A stretch of 64,000 bases of DNA, taken from positions 70,084,552 to 70,148,551 of the forward strand of contig NC_092524.1 in assembly GCF_037038585.1 (NCBI RefSeq), in the 5' to 3' direction. The notes under the pieces were generated by a model. The model worked only from the letters and a program-made list of their open reading frames with translations, ran no database searches and was not told the origin of the DNA. Source of the DNA: Patagioenas fasciata (Eukaryota; Chordata; Aves; Columbiformes; Columbidae). A program made the position numbers and the translations under genes. The number at the start of each line of letters is the position of its first letter. Positions within the stretch are counted from its first letter, which is position 1. This document shows, piece after piece, positions 12,338-25,265 of the stretch.

Positions 12338-12630
12338 GACCCCCAGCCTGGTTGGGGTTGAAGGGACCTCTGTAGATCCTCCAGTCAAACCCCTCTGCTC
12401 ACACAGGGTCCCAGAGCAGATCACACAGGTGGGTCCAGGCGGGTTTGAATGTCTCAGAGAAGGAGACTCCACACCCGCTCTGGGCAGCCTGGGCCAGGCT
12501 CTGGCACCTCCCAGCAAAGAAGTTTCTGCTCATGTTCACATGGAGCCTCCTGTGTTTCAGTCTGTGCCCGTTGCCCCTCACCCTGGCATTGGGTACCACT
12601 GAAGTAGTCTCCACACCCCCGATTTCTCTG
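12338..12630 (-). mobile_element. CR1 LINE fragment, reverse orientation
   Basis: It is the complement of the 514-712 and 17388-17720 subfamily: GGTTGAAGGGACCTCTGTAG, GTCCAGGCGGGTTTGAATG and CTGGGCAGCCTGGGCCAGG. It extends further 5' than 514-712, through the AGGAGCCTCC and GTTGCCCCTCACCCTGGC segments. It lies about 150 bp after the minisatellite. Confidence 0.9.
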
Positions 12631-13734
12631 TGGCATTAATTTCACTTTATTTTGTGGCTTTTTTTTAGCTTTATTCCTTATGAAAACCATTCGTACCCAT
12701 CAGGCCGCCAGTGCCTGTAAGTTGGTGTATGCTAGCCCCCTGCTCCCCTTGAAGTTTTTTAACCCTGTAGATAATTAAACCCAAATTTGACAGCAAAATA
12801 GACATCTTGGAGATAATTAAGTACCTGTGCATTTGTGAAAATAAATAGATGGGTGTAAAAAGGGAAACTGTACCAAAACCCCTCCTTGATCAAAGATTCA
12901 GTGGTGTCCATCTTCCTAATTAGACAACAGAGAATTAACACGTGAGTAAGGGGGACCCATAGCCATAACCGCTGTGGTGGGCACAGGGACACCCTTTTTG
13001 GAGCTCTCTGTCGTGGACACGGTCCCTCAGATTCAGTGCATGAAAGCTGCAGCCTGGCATCGCCCGTGAGATGATTTGTTTTCATGGGTGGCCTTGTCCC
13101 ACCTCTCGCCTACGCCGTTTCCAGTAATCAGAGCATTGATAAGTACAGTAAACCATAATAATATATTGACTGACGTACAACATGACAAACTGGTTGTGTT
13201 GCAAAAGGCCACAGGAGAAGATGAGTCGGGGTATTTTAAGGTATCTTGCCATCTGGGGTGCTGACACAGCCTATCTCACCAGCCCTCGGAGGCTGTGGTC
13301 CTTATCTCGCAGTCTGCAGTTCTTTCAGTGCTGTTATCTCTATTTTTTTGAAAGAAAACTGAGTTAAAGGGACAGTAAGTGACTCGCTCACAGTTGCTCA
13401 GGACCTTTTTGACATGCATATGTTTTTTTTTCCTAGAGATGCATACCCTGTGCCTTTCACTCTCCTTCCTCTCAAATGCCTCTAGAAGCTGCGTGTACCA
13501 TGAGGAGCAGGGTCTATTCTTCTCCTGTTTTCTTATTTATAAGATTCATAGTTTGCTCTGAGCATACAGATTTCTGACTTTCCCCTGGTCCGAGGTGCCG
13601 TTTCTTGCCGCTGGCTGGTCCCACAGCTGGAGCTCAGCGCTGGAGCCTCCCCATGGGCTGTGTGTCTGCAGGAGACTGCAGCTCCACTCACATCCCTGCT
13701 CCCCTTCCGCTCCAGATCCACCTTGTGGGCACTA

Positions 13735-13965
13735 GGACAGACATGAGGAAGAGATTGTTGGCCCTGAGGGTGGTGAGAGCCTGGCCCAGGTTCCCAAAGA
13801 GGTGGTGGCTGAACCATCCCTGGAGACATCCCAGGCCAGGCTGGACGGGGTCTGAGCAACCTGAGCTGGTGAAGATGGCCCTGCTCATGGCAGGGGGGGC
13901 ACTGGGGGAGCTTTGTAAGTCCCTTCCAACCCAAACCCTTCCGAGATTCTACAAACCCAACCACT
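13735..13965 (+). mobile_element. CR1 LINE fragment
   Basis: Reads GAGATTGTTGGCCCTGAGGG, TGGTGAGAGCCTGGCCCAGG, CATCCCTGGAGACATCCCAGG and GAGCTGGTGAAGATGGCCC, ending CCCTTCCAACCCAAACCC. This is the subfamily that forms the upstream half of the duplicated-end composite at 4.2 and 22 kb, here without the array. Confidence 0.88.
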
Positions 13966-14507
13966 TTTTCCTGTTCCACCATATTCAGGAGTTATTAAAG
14001 CTTTCAAAACAGCTGAAAACGGCATTTTGGTCCCCATGAAATCCCTGCTTTAAACTCTGATTCCAAGCAGGCTCGTCGGGTTTGTGGTCTCTGGATCCCA
14101 GGGGAAAACAGGACCTGTTTCTCGCTGGTGTGTGTCTGTCGTTTCTGTCCCTGGGGACCTGAAAACAGCCTTTGATTGTTTTCCTGCAGACGGGAGCTGC
14201 AGTTCAGGCTGTATTTTGTCAGTCCAGGCATCCAAGCACAGTAGTTGCAGGCCAGGACAGCGTGGGGAGGTAGCGCTCCGAGGAGCGATGTTCACACAGA
14301 AGGCATCTCTGCGTGATCCGGGACAGGAGACCCGTAAGGGCAGCTGAGTTTTCGGAAGATGCAAAAGGAAAGAGAGGGTGGGCGGTGTTCAAAGCAAGCT
14401 TTGCTGTATCTTCATCACACCAGCTCCCTAAACAAGGGGCCTCGGCACCAAAGGCACCACGTGTGACCTGGAGTTCACAGGTGGCTTCAAGAACAGACCT
14501 TTCATTT

Positions 14508-14568
14508 GTGTTGGTTGGACTCAATGATCTTGTGGGTCTCTTCCAACCAGAATGACTCTATGATTCTG
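14508..14568 (+). mobile_element. CR1 3' terminus
   Basis: GGTTGGACTCAATGATCTTG, TCTCTTCCAACCAGAATG and ACTCTATGATTCTGAG are the last 60 bp of a CR1 element with its octamer tail. A second, separate CR1 insertion begins about 40 bp downstream. Confidence 0.85.
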
Positions 14569-14604
14569 AGAGAGGAGGAAGAGATCGGCTATAAACCAAA
14601 TAAA

Positions 14605-14895
14605 TATGTGATGACAACCAACAGTAGGACAAGGGGTAATGGGTGCAAACTGGAACACAAGAGGTTCCACTTAAATTTGAGAAGAAACTTGTTCCTGGTG
14701 AGGGTGTCAGAGCCTGGCCCAGGCTGCCCAGGGAGGTTGTGGAGTCTCCTTCTCTGCAGCCATTCAAACCCGCCTGGACACCTTCCTGTGGAACCTCAGC
14801 TGGGTGTTCCTGCTCCATGGGGGGATTGCACTGGATGAGCTTTCCAGGGCCCTTCCAACCCCTCACATTCTGGGATTCTGGGATTCTGTGAGATA
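14605..14895 (+). mobile_element. CR1 LINE fragment
   Basis: GACAACCAACAGTAGGACAAGG, GGTGCAAACTGGAACACAAG, CTTAAATTTGAGAAGAAAC and the GAACCTCAGCTGGGTGTTCC segment end in TTCTGGGATTCTGGGATTCTGTG, the octamer tail. It belongs to the same young-looking subfamily as 41085-41860, 46262-47235 and 59848-60512. Confidence 0.92.
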
Positions 14896-15870
14896 GGAAC
14901 AATAACAGGATGTGGCAAAACCCTTCTTGTCAGGCTGGCGGAGCTCCCAGTGCTTTGTGATTATCAAATGCTGTCACCTAAATGATGGAGGCAGAGGGAC
15001 CACCCCAATAGGACCATGGTGGATGCTCACGATCGTGCAAACACCGAGGCCTTTACCAGACGTTTCTGTTGTGATCAAGCACTTGCAGAGCGGCGTCTCT
15101 GCATGGTGAGCTCGCTGCTCTCCTCGCCGCTGAGCACTGGTGATTCAGCCGTGGATGGTAATGGGGAGAGGCAATTAGGAAGTCTTGCTCTTGCAGGACT
15201 GGAGAGGAGGAAGGATGGGTCCATGGGCACCACCAGCGTGCGGCCGTGCCGGGTATTCCTGCTCCAAGGGGATGTCTGGCTCCTGCAGAAGACCGTTGTT
15301 CGCATATTCCTTCCGGATTCATTAATGCGAATCTCTATGAAAAATGTACCATTTTAATGAACCTCCTGTGCTAGAGAGACGCCAACTGCATTTCGGCTTC
15401 AGGCCTTGAATTCTGAGCTGAGTTTCTGAATTGGCACGATTCCTCCTCATTGCGTGGCCATTACGAGCTGGATAAGATCAGCAGCCAGTCTGTTATAGAA
15501 AAGGGGTTTTAGTGCCAGATACTCATGAAAAGGAAAGCCATAACTTGCGGTGGTAAAGTGTGAGCTGTGACCAATGGTCCGAACATGCTGGTGTATAATA
15601 CACTGCTACAGCATGTTGGTATTTCAGATATGCACAGGGAGGCAAATAAGTGTCCTGCCTGGGGCTGTTAAATCTTATTTTAACCACTTCAAGCAGCTGA
15701 GCACCTTTCCTCTAGCAGCATTGCACTGTCTTCCAATATATATAGTCACTATGCATTGCTATCTGTGTATAAATTAATTCTTCATATATAATGACTGTTG
15801 TGCAAGCAAGAAGGTCACCTGATGTCTCTCTGGTGCTAATTGTTGAACCATCTCTTTTTCTCCATTGAAG

Positions 15871-16164
15871 TCCCACCCAACTTGACTGTTCCTCAAGAGA
15901 AGTCACCGCTGGTGACCCGGGAAGGGGACACGATCGAGCTGCAGTGCCAGGTGACCGGGAAGCCCAAGCCCATCATCCTGTGGTCCCGAGCGGACAAGGA
16001 GGTGGCGATGCCGGACGGGGCGATGCAGACCGAGAGCTACGACGGGATCCTCCGCATCGTCAACGTGTCCAGGGAGATGACGGGAACCTACCGGTGCCAG
16101 ACCAGCCAGTACAACGGGTTCAACGTCAAACCCAGAGAGGCGTTGGTGCAGCTCATCGTACAGT
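15871..16164 (+). CDS. MDGA2: MDGA2 exon: fifth Ig-like domain
   Basis: This 294-nt exon is phase 1-1 and encodes one Ig domain. The split first codon (G|TC) gives Val, followed by 97 full residues. The disulfide pair is C25 (LQCQVTG) and C75 (YRCQTSQ), with W37 in ILWSRAD and an MTGTYRC motif before the second cysteine. Sequons occur at N3 (NLT) and N64 (NVS). The segment [11 protein letters not shown] is a strongly conserved MDGA signature. The acceptor is TCCATTGAAG. The donor is CAGT|GTAAGT, fixed by frame because the last T joins AC of the next exon to make Tyr. The exon is GC-rich at third positions compared with the Ig4 exon. The residues match MDGA2 much better than MDGA1, whose Ig5 is divergent. 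No disruption is seen. Confidence 0.96.
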
Positions 16165-17387
16165 GTAAGTAGAGCCTTGTTTTCTTGCCAGGTGGTTTTG
16201 CTGAGAAAAAGAAGTTGATTTATTTCTCCCCTACATTCACAGCAGCAAGAGTCCCATGGTTGTCACGTTTTTGATGCTGTGTTGTTGGGCTCTTCAGCTC
16301 CCTGGATCCATGATTTTAATGTAAATATAGAAGTAAAAATGACATAGGAAGCCCATTTATCTTTTTAATAAAAAGCATGAGGCAGTCATTATTTTCCCAA
16401 CACCAAGCTTTAAATTTCTTGACACAGGAACAAGCACATGAGATAGAAGGATATATTTCTATAAATGCAGATCTGATACTGATCTCATTTGTTCACACTG
16501 TGTAAAACAAGAAAAAATAAAAGAGACAAAGAGCCATTCCATCTCAGCCCATCTGCATATTCTACTCTGACTCCGAACGTAAACCATCAGCATCAGGAAC
16601 AAGAAAGAAAACCTATGGGGAAATCAATTATTGTGAAAATGCTTAGCGTTTATTATTGGAAAGTGAAAAGTCTGATTTGATACGGTTTATGGGAAATAAT
16701 CAGCCATTCTTGGTTGCTGTGCATCTGAAAAAGATGCTCACTAAATGATTTTCATGTGTCTGTTGTATCGTTGGTACTCATTTTCACTGTTGTACAGAGT
16801 GACTTGTGCAGCCCTCATTTATTCTGCTTTCAGACACCCAAATATGATGGCAGATTTGGTGTTTTAACAGTGTTCTGTGCGCAGCACGACTGACCTCTTT
16901 TGGGGCCTCCAGGGACAAGACGCTCCAGTATACATAGTTATTACTAATAATCAACTGATTTGTTTTTTTTCCAGTGTCTGTTGTGTAACAAATCATTTAT
17001 GCACTTGATTTACATGTTGTGGTATCTGCAGCGCTTTCATCAGAGCTATTTACTGGGCTGCAGGCAGAGCTTTTTTAGGAAAAATAGCCAGCAGTCGGTG
17101 GATTAATCAGGATTAATGACACCAAGAAACTCCCAAGAGTCAAACCTGCAAACTGGAGCCTTCTCGTGTGGGCTTCTCCTGGCTTTGGGGTTCATCTGCG
17201 TTAGGAGTAGCCCCACCTGCACCAATGTGTCTAAGTTGGGAACAGAGGTGTCTTTGGCCGCATCTCTAGAGGTTGCAGATAATGGCTTGGATGTCAGATC
17301 ATGCTACAGGGAGGTCTGTCTTTCCATGTAGATCATAAAAAGATCACGGGGGGATTAGTCTCCTACTGGAGAGCAGACTTTCAGTGC

Positions 17388-17720
17388 GAAGAAGAGAAGC
17401 TGAAAAGGATGTGATCAATGCTGATCAATATCTCAGGGTGGGATGGACCAGACTCTTCAGTGGTGCCCAACGCCAGGGTGAGGGGCAGTGGGCACAGACT
17501 GAAACACAGGAGGCTCCATCTGAACATGAGCAGAAACTTCTTTGCTGGGAGGTGCCAGAGCCTGGCCCAGGCTGCCCAGAGCGGGTGTGGAGTCTCCTTC
17601 TCTGAGACATCCAAACCCACCTGGACCCACCTGTGTGATCTGCTCTGGGACTCTGCGTGAGCAGGGGGATTGGACTGGGGGATCTACAGAGGTCCCTTCA
17701 ACCCCAACTGCTCTGTGATA
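17388..17720 (+). mobile_element. CR1 LINE fragment
   Basis: GGTGAGGGGCAGTGGGCAC, CAGACTGAAACACAGGAGGC, GCCTGGCCCAGGCTGCCC and a GTGAGCAGGGGGATTGGACTG end. It is the same subfamily as 514-712 and, inverted, 12338-12630. About 330 bp remain. The tail after CTCTGTGATAATG is lost. Confidence 0.9.
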
Positions 17721-20447
17721 ATGAGCAAAATATTCCGATACCTCGGACTAAACATGGGCACGTGTGGTGGCTGCAGCAGCAGAGAGGAAACATGAATAAT
17801 AAGCTCAGTAAGAACTGATCTGCAGAGTCCCCTGTGAATCCCTGAACAAGAGAAACAGTGGAGCACTGGTTCTCATGAATAAGGAGAGAAAGTGGCTTCT
17901 TTTCCCGCTTGGATCTTCCATCTCTCCATCTTAGCATTTACTTTATGTTCTCTTTTTGTTGAAGTGTATCGTCTTTTCTATATGTCTGCGCCGAATCCAG
18001 CCTGGTCATTATAAAATTAGGCTTCGTTTTGCTGAAGCTCATGGCTGCCCTTGGGGGGCCATCCAAAGCCCCACCAGCCCTGAAGCTTCCTGCTGTGAGC
18101 CCAGGAGAGTCGCTAGGATTTGGCTTTCTGAGAGGTGACATCTGAAAAGGAAGGGCTGCTGCAGACACGTGCTCCTAGGGGTGGCTCGTCCCAATTCACG
18201 TTTAGAAGGACACCAGGACAGGCAGGTGGAAAGCGAGCATTATGTGCGGTGACGGTGCTCAGAGCCCTGCACCTGCTTGCAGCGCCGACCGTTTCCTTGG
18301 GTGCGGATCAGGATAAATACAACTTAAAATGAATAAATACTTGCCTGCTGTTGCAGAGGGGATGCAACCCAGTAATAATTTAAATGCGCCACTTTTACTG
18401 CTGGAAGAGAATGCTCGGGAAATAAAAACGCCATCAGGTACAATATAATCAAATGTTTACATGGTGTACCTTATCAAGTGATGATGGCACGAAGGACAGA
18501 ATCGTTTTTCACAGTGGACATTGCTGTTTATTGGGCTTGCGGTTTATGTGCTCCAGTTTTACTTTGGTGCTACATAAAATATTGTTTATAATATAAACTG
18601 TTTTCCAAATGCATCGGTCTCCAAGTACTTGTAAAAGCTCTTAAAATATCAAAGAGATGTCATGGTTATGTGGTTGCAGAGCCGTTGGCTGCCTTGTGAT
18701 GCTGCGACTTTTCAGTCTGAGTTCCAGTTTATATATGTCATTCCTGCTCAGTAATAAATTCTAAACATCTAATGAAATTGTGCTGAAGGGGAACATTCTT
18801 CAGGGATTATATCTGCAATGGAACAGAGCTAATTAGTAAGAAATACGAGGTTGAATTATGATCTCAGGTGCATCATTGCAAATCTGGAGTGTATCAGTGG
18901 GGCATAAATTAGTTGTTCAGGTTTTCCATCACCAGGAGAGTTCAGGGTCTGCTTGCTTTGATTGTAGATGGGATTTGCAGCTGAGGATGGGAAAAAGTCA
19001 TCTTTTATTTGGCAGCTCCCAAAACTTGCCATATCTACTCTGTCACTGTCTAAATACATGCCTGCTGAAATAGTTATCTGTAAATAGTATTTATTAATAA
19101 TGAAGTGAAAGGTTGCTGCAAAAGAAAGGAATGTGTTCTCCACCCAACACAGAACTAGAAATAATGAGCTTAAAACTCATGGAGATTTAGGAAAGTAATG
19201 ACGAGAAACTTTGTCACGGGTGGGGTGGTTGATCCCTGCGGTGATTTGGTGGGAGATGGACGGACTGTGCGTCCATGCATGGACACGGCTCCTGTTTGGG
19301 GACAATCATGGGCAGTTCCGGCTCCAGGAACATGCAGCAGCTCATTAATTAGGGAGGATTTGCACTCCAGGTTGTTCATTCTAGTGCTGGGCAGAGCCAG
19401 GCAAGTCACTGGTGCTTTGTGGGTACAAGTACAGCTGCCAGGGCGAAACCTTATACATGTTTAACTGTGAAAACGTTTTTAAAAGGCGACAGTCTCCATC
19501 TCCATAGGTGAGAAGAGTCATTGAATGGGGAAAATGACTTTCCAATTGTTATGATAATCCAATACCTTCCCATAATGTTTATTACTTCTTGAATTATTTC
19601 CTTCCCTGTAGACAGGATTGGGTTTGATTTAAGCAGTTTATGGTGGGAAAGAGGGCAAGATAAAGAGTGTTAGAACTGGACCTTGCTACTTTTATATTTC
19701 CGGGCTATTTTTCGTGTCTTTTTGGAGTGTGAGAAATAATAACTGAATTTAACAACTTAAAAACTTAATTGTTCCCATTTGCCTTAGTAATTTTGGTTTG
19801 GCTGTTGACGTTGCATTCCCCTTGCAGGTGGAAGAAGGTTTTCCCCAGGATTGCTGTCATACAGCAGAGATATATGTTACCTACCTAAAGATTCAGCCTA
19901 CCCTATGACGATAGATTTTTTGGCAGTCCAGATGTTGTTGCCACTGTCCGTGTGTTTAACCGATGGGGAGAGTTCCCAGCTCCTTAGTTCTTAGATGTTT
20001 TCCAGAAAACTCGGTGTTTTCCCGTAAAACAACAGCAGAAATCTCTTCTATAAACTCCTCACTTGAAGATGAATTTCAGCATAGTGCATAAGCAATTACA
20101 GCTTTCTATGTAATTTATATGTACAGAGCGGGAGAGGAAAAATATATGGAAATAATTGGTGGCTTGATCAGCAAAGCAAAATAGTAGGAGCTTTTTGACA
20201 TTTACAAGTCAAAGGCAACGTGTGTCTAGTGACCCACAGAGCTCATGAATATGCAACACTGGCAACGTAGAGAACTGCACGGGAGAATGAGATCATTTGA
20301 ATTTTTTCTCATTTCATATTAAATCTATAGTTGCCGGGAGAAGCTCCTGAGACGTATCTTCTCCTTGTTAGAACTTCCAAAAGGCGGCGGAGCAGCGAGT
20401 GCTCCAGAACCTGCAGCAGAAACACGCTTGTTATTGCAAAGTATTCA

Positions 20448-20525
20448 TAGGATCACAGGATGGTTTGGGTTGGGAGGGACCTCAAAGGTCATTTGGTTCC
20501 AGCCACCCTGCCCTGGTCAGATGGA
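20448..20525 (-). mobile_element. CR1 3' terminus, reverse orientation
   Basis: TCATAGGATCACAGGATGG, GGTTGGGAGGGACCTCAAAG and GGTTCCAGCCACCCTGCCC are the complement of the last 75 bp of a CR1 element including its octamer tail. Confidence 0.8.
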
Positions 20526-21952
20526 GTTTCTTGGTGGGCTGTTGGCAGCGTCAGGAAACCACGCAAGTTACTTTATTGAGGAAAGTTTGTGATAGAAACT
20601 TCGTAGTAAGAGGATTTCTCATGCTCTCCTCCTTACATTCAAAAGCTTTCTGCCTAAGAAAAGGGATATTTCACACCTTTCATTTATTATTGGATCAGTA
20701 AATCAAAGTTCTGGAGAGTAAACAAAGAGGAGGCATATCCTGTTATTTCTAGGTCGTCCAGGCCCTTGACAATATATTCAAACCATCTGATTGATACATA
20801 TTTCTCACTTTTCCAGGCTCCTTTGTAATTACCATGCCCATTAATACATATTCCCATCAATAAAGCCATTTGTTCCCTGTTTTAATTGACCATTTCCCTC
20901 AAGGTGTAGCAGCCTGTATGGATTTATTTTGTCATTTGTATTTATTATTGGCATAGTTTCTCCTTTTTCCTCAGTTTGCAACAACTAATAGCCTGTATCT
21001 ATCCTCATTTTGTGGCAGGACTGGCTTGCACACAGAGGGGCGTGAGCTCTTCGTTAAAACTAAACGACAGGGGCCTGACCTCTGCAACGGGGGTGGTTAT
21101 TGTTCCCCTTGGAGGTCCTGGGTTGCACTGGAAAGGCCAACGGATGCATTTTCTTCTGTAACTTGGTTTCTAAGAGTAATTACGACGTGTTTGCTCGCAG
21201 CACAAAACCATGCCAAGCGCTTTGATCGTGTTATTTATGGATGGTCTCATTAGACGTGTTTTCCCTGTGTTGTCTTTGGTGCCCTCGACACGTGCTGTTG
21301 TACTTTGAGAGCTACAGAGGGAAAATGTACACGTCTGTATGTTTGAGTCTCTGGTAGCATGACAGCAGAGACTGTTGGGTTTTATTATCCTTGCCTTGTG
21401 GTTCTGAACCTGAAAACCAAACATATCGCTGTGCTGGAGTCAACATTGCAAAGCCGTATTAGAAAAACCCATGTTCTTCTCAAGGTATGCGTACATGGGG
21501 CTGTCTGGAATTGTCGGTGGCTGTGATGCACTGGTGGAAGGTGCCTCAGCCAACCCCCTGGCTCCTGAAAGGCATCGGTCCAGAGCATTCATGTTCTTTG
21601 GCCTCACCGTGCCCTCCATCCATCCCTGCCTTGCAGCTCTTACCCATTCAGAACTCTGTTCATCCAGTTTGAGCCCTGCTACTCATCTTCCAACCCACAG
21701 TGGGGTTCACCCTCTTCTGGTTGCTCCTTACCGAGTTAGACTGTTGTCCTGTCAACCTTCAGGTTTCTCTAAACTACGTGGACCCATTTCCTGCAGATTT
21801 GCCTTGTGTGCTGAGGTTTCTAACAGGATCACTGTTGGTGTTGTCATTGCTACTCTCTGAGGTGAGCCCTCATCTTCTGGAAGTGCAACTCCAAGGCTAC
21901 AATCCATTCTGCCTTTGGCCGCTGGGCAGAGGAGAGGTGTAGCTCTGCAGTG

Positions 21953-22345
21953 TAGAATCACAGGATCGTTTGATTTGAAGGGACCTTCAAAGCTCATCCA
22001 GTGGCACTCCTGCCATGAGCAGGGACATCTTCACCAGCTCAGGCTGAGGTGGGGTTGAAGTTGGGTCAAGGAGGTTGAAGACGTTGAGGTTGAGTGGGGG
22101 AGGTTGAGTTGAAGAGGTTGAGGTTGGGTTTGAAGAATCTTGGAAGGGTTTGTGCTGAAAGGACCTTCAAAACTCCCCCAGTGCCCCCCCTGCCATGAGC
22201 AGGGACATCTTCACCAGCTCAGGTTGCTCAGAGCCCCGTCCAGCCTGGCCTGGGATGTCTCCAGGGATGGTTCAGCCACCACCTCTCTGGGTACCTGGGC
22301 CAGGCTCTCACCACCCTCAGGGCCAACAATGTCCTCCTCAAATGC
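21953..22345 (-). mobile_element. CR1 composite with duplicated 3' end and GTTGAG array, copy 2
   Basis: It starts AGAATCACAGGATCGTTTG and has the first 3' segment to about 22035. The GTTGAG/GTTGAAG array follows to about 22140 with the same landmarks as at 4.2 kb (GAGTGGGGGAGGTTGAG). The second CR1 segment contains GAGCAGGGACATCTTCACC again and ends near GGGCCAACAATG. Layout and array length match 4160-4620 closely. Confidence 0.87.
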
Positions 22346-22419
22346 AGACCCATTCCTCAGCTGCAGACTGATGCACCACAGCATGGCGCTGCTGATTGCC
22401 AGTCAGCCGTGATCTGTTG

Positions 22420-22970
22420 TGAAGCCACGATGTTATTTTACAGACCTCTTTCCCACCTGATGGTTCTTCATGATGTTTTTGTCCAGCTCTTTATCCAAGT
22501 AGGTGGTTTGGATAGAGCTGGACCCCAGGGCTTCGGATCTGGCCAGGAAGCTCTGTCTGGGACTCTGAGCATGCCTGGCTGATGAGTTTTACACCACCCT
22601 GTGCTCATTGTCCCCACCACGCGGGGTCCTGCTTCTCTGGCCAGCTGATACCACTCTCACAGCAAACAGCATCAGATGCTGGACTCAGGTCAAGATACAG
22701 GGTACCAGCAATTTCTCCCCAGCCACCTGTCTCTCTTACACTCTCAAAGAAGGAAATCAGATTATTTTGACATGATGTGCTGTTGACAAATCCCTAGTGA
22801 CATTTATTCATTGTAGAATTCTCTTCCAAGCGTTCACAAATTACGGGGTCGTTTGTTGCGGAGTGTTTCTGGGAACTGACATTAAGGTGTCTGGGCTGTC
22901 GCTCTCCAGCTCCATCTCCCACCGCTTGTATGCAGGGTGGACGTTGGGTCTGTCACTGGACAGCATCTTT
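22420..22970 (-). mobile_element. Probable ancient LINE remnant
   Basis: The phrases ACTCAGGTCAAGATACAGG, GAAGGAAATCAGATTATTTTG and TGTTGACAAATCCCTAGTG resemble the complement of an old CR1-clade coding region found in amniote genomes. It is mutated and without an open frame. The assignment is by resemblance; a repeat-library comparison would decide. Confidence 0.35.
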
Positions 22971-25265
22971 ATACCTTCCTGCTTCCCCACCAGCTTGCTG
23001 TAGAGGTTTCAGTGGTTTTTTAGACCCCTCCAGTGTGAATATACATATACTGGTTACATCTTTCTAAGCTCAGCTCTTCCTACAGGTATGAATTATTTTT
23101 GACATCTGAGGAGGGTCAGGTCTTCTAGAAAAATCCTGCGGCACCTAAGGAATGACAGAGCTTGGCTTTGCTGTACCAAATATTATTTGTGCGGTGTGAG
23201 TCTATGAATGAAAATATATTCTCTCTCTAATTAATTGCAAATGAAGTGTTGGTATTGCATAGTGCCACGAGGAGAATGAGAGTAACCGCAGTCAAGCTCA
23301 CATGTGCTTTGTTCATGTCCTTTGTGCAGAGCTGGACTGGCTTTTGCTCTGCAGATGGAGGTCATGGCCTCGGAGATGCTCTCTTCTGGTTTTCTCCTCA
23401 AAACGTCAAGCTCAGTTTACTTGCGAGTCCTCTCTGTCCCTGATCTGAGGCCGCCCGAGCCTTTTCTCGTTAATCACATAGAGATTAAACTCCATCCCCG
23501 TCTTTCATGGAAAGCCCTGAATTTGTGCCTTCTCAGGCACTGGGTGTTGAGCCACCGAGTCATCAGGACTTGACCATTCAGTTCCCGGAGATGCCAACCA
23601 TGGAGGTTCCCACCACCTCCCTCTTTTCTCCTCTCTCTTTAGGCTCTTCACAGGGTCACATCGCTCAACTGTGAGGTTCAGCCCGTACCCCGTTAATTGT
23701 GCGTTTTGCCGTTGTAGTCGTTGGTGTCTGACTGCCAGCTGGAGATTCTCACCCAAAGCGACGTGTTGGAGCTCAAAGCCCACACAACAGTTGGTCAGCT
23801 TTGCCTAATTACTCACGTTACAAGCCCTTTTGAAGAAAGCCACTGATTTTATTGAAAATATCTTGTATGCTCTTGCTGTATTTTGAGTACCAAAGCTCAA
23901 CATGAAAGAGGCCACACTGGTGAGTTCTATTTATTGTAGATTTATTGTTTTCATCTTCATCAGGAGAGCAAACTGTCTCCTGTCTGTAGTGGATTAGAGG
24001 AGAAAGAAGGCAAAAGGACTTAATAATAAGCTCAGACATCCACAGAGGCCTTCTGTATTTTGGTCGTATATAATTCTCCTTTTGTCCCTGAATTTCTTCG
24101 TTGTGACCATTATTTAGCACATTCACCATTGTACTCAGGTTTTCTTTGGACCGGGAAATTTACCTCTCAAAAAAAGAAAGCAAAATAAATCCCGGCATGA
24201 AGAAACATCCCTTTTTATTTCATATCGTCAACCTCGATGTAGTTTATTTTGAGCCATTTTGTGCTGCGCTGGTACGTATCTTTAGGATCCAAAAGCCAGG
24301 TTTCCTAGCAGTGAACATGGAGATAGCTCCAGTGATTCTCCTGTTTTGTTCTTATGAACCAGAAGGGAATTTGGTCCCACGGGTCAACAGTTGAATTGGA
24401 GTAAATGAATTTGGATCCTTGCTGCACTTCTGACTTGGATGTTAATTAGTGAGGTGCAATCAGATCTGTGATTCTCTTCCATTACCTGGCTCGCTGCTTT
24501 CTGGTCACGATCTGGGATGTGACAGCCCGTTTGCTGTTGGATCTGCAGGCGACCAGACTGAACTTGTTGGTCAAATGAAAATGAAGATGTGGAACCAGCA
24601 CCACTAGCAGCCTGACCTTCTCCCGACTGAGCTCCTTCTCACCAGCCCACGGCAGTTATGGGATGAAAGGTTTTTATCGTGAAAAGGCAAAATAGAACAG
24701 GACCATGGGTGTTAAACGATCTACAGAAATGAATAAGAAATATCTTCCCTGGGTTGTGCCATGTTGGACGCTCACACAGAACAAATCTGTTCATCTCTGG
24801 CCCTATCTCACTAATCAACTAATCACACTCCTTCGCAGGAGCTCAAACAGCTTTGCTTCTGAAAACTGGTAATTAGCAGCTTATTCCTCTTGGCTGTAGC
24901 ATTCAGAATGATTGCCACGACCCATCTCAAACTCTGTGGCCCTTGGGACATTGCTTAGTCTGGGACTAGTCCTTCATAAGGCCTCCTCGAAAAGGAATTC
25001 TGAGAGTTGCATTTTTATTTGTTCTTTTGCAAAAGGAGAAAATGAGCAGTTCGTGGCTACTCTGAAGGACCGCTCTGATTTCCTTCCCAAATCAAGAAGG
25101 GTTTCTGAGGAAGAGAATTATCCATGTCTGATATATAATCAGTGCCCATCAACTGGAGTTCAACAATGTATATTTGCTGATTGCTTCCAGCTAAAAAGTG
25201 CACCCGGTTTGCAGCTCCCTCAGATAGTCTGTCTGCTGAGATGTGTGTGATCACATATATGGAGG

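Larger units (their letters stand above)
5041..15870 (+). other. MDGA2: Intron between Ig4 and Ig5 exons (10.8 kb)
   Basis: Bounded by GTAAGG and TCCATTGAAG. Contents in order: old CR1 (5700-6236), one copy of a duplicated LTR-like repeat (7910-8450), CR1 3' end (8462-8575), CpG-rich patch (9215-9480), ancient LINE-like segment (about 10355-10600), 20-bp minisatellite (11681-12180) and CR1 fragments (12338-12630, 13735-13965, 14508-14568, 14605-14895). I recognise nothing in 5041-5699, 6237-7909, 8576-9214, 9481-10354, 10601-11680, 12631-13734 or 14896-15870. Confidence 0.85.

Noticed and set aside
15944..16168. 74-codon second frame overlapping the Ig5 exon
   Set aside because: An arginine/aspartate-rich shadow produced by the GC-rich third positions of the real Ig5 frame.
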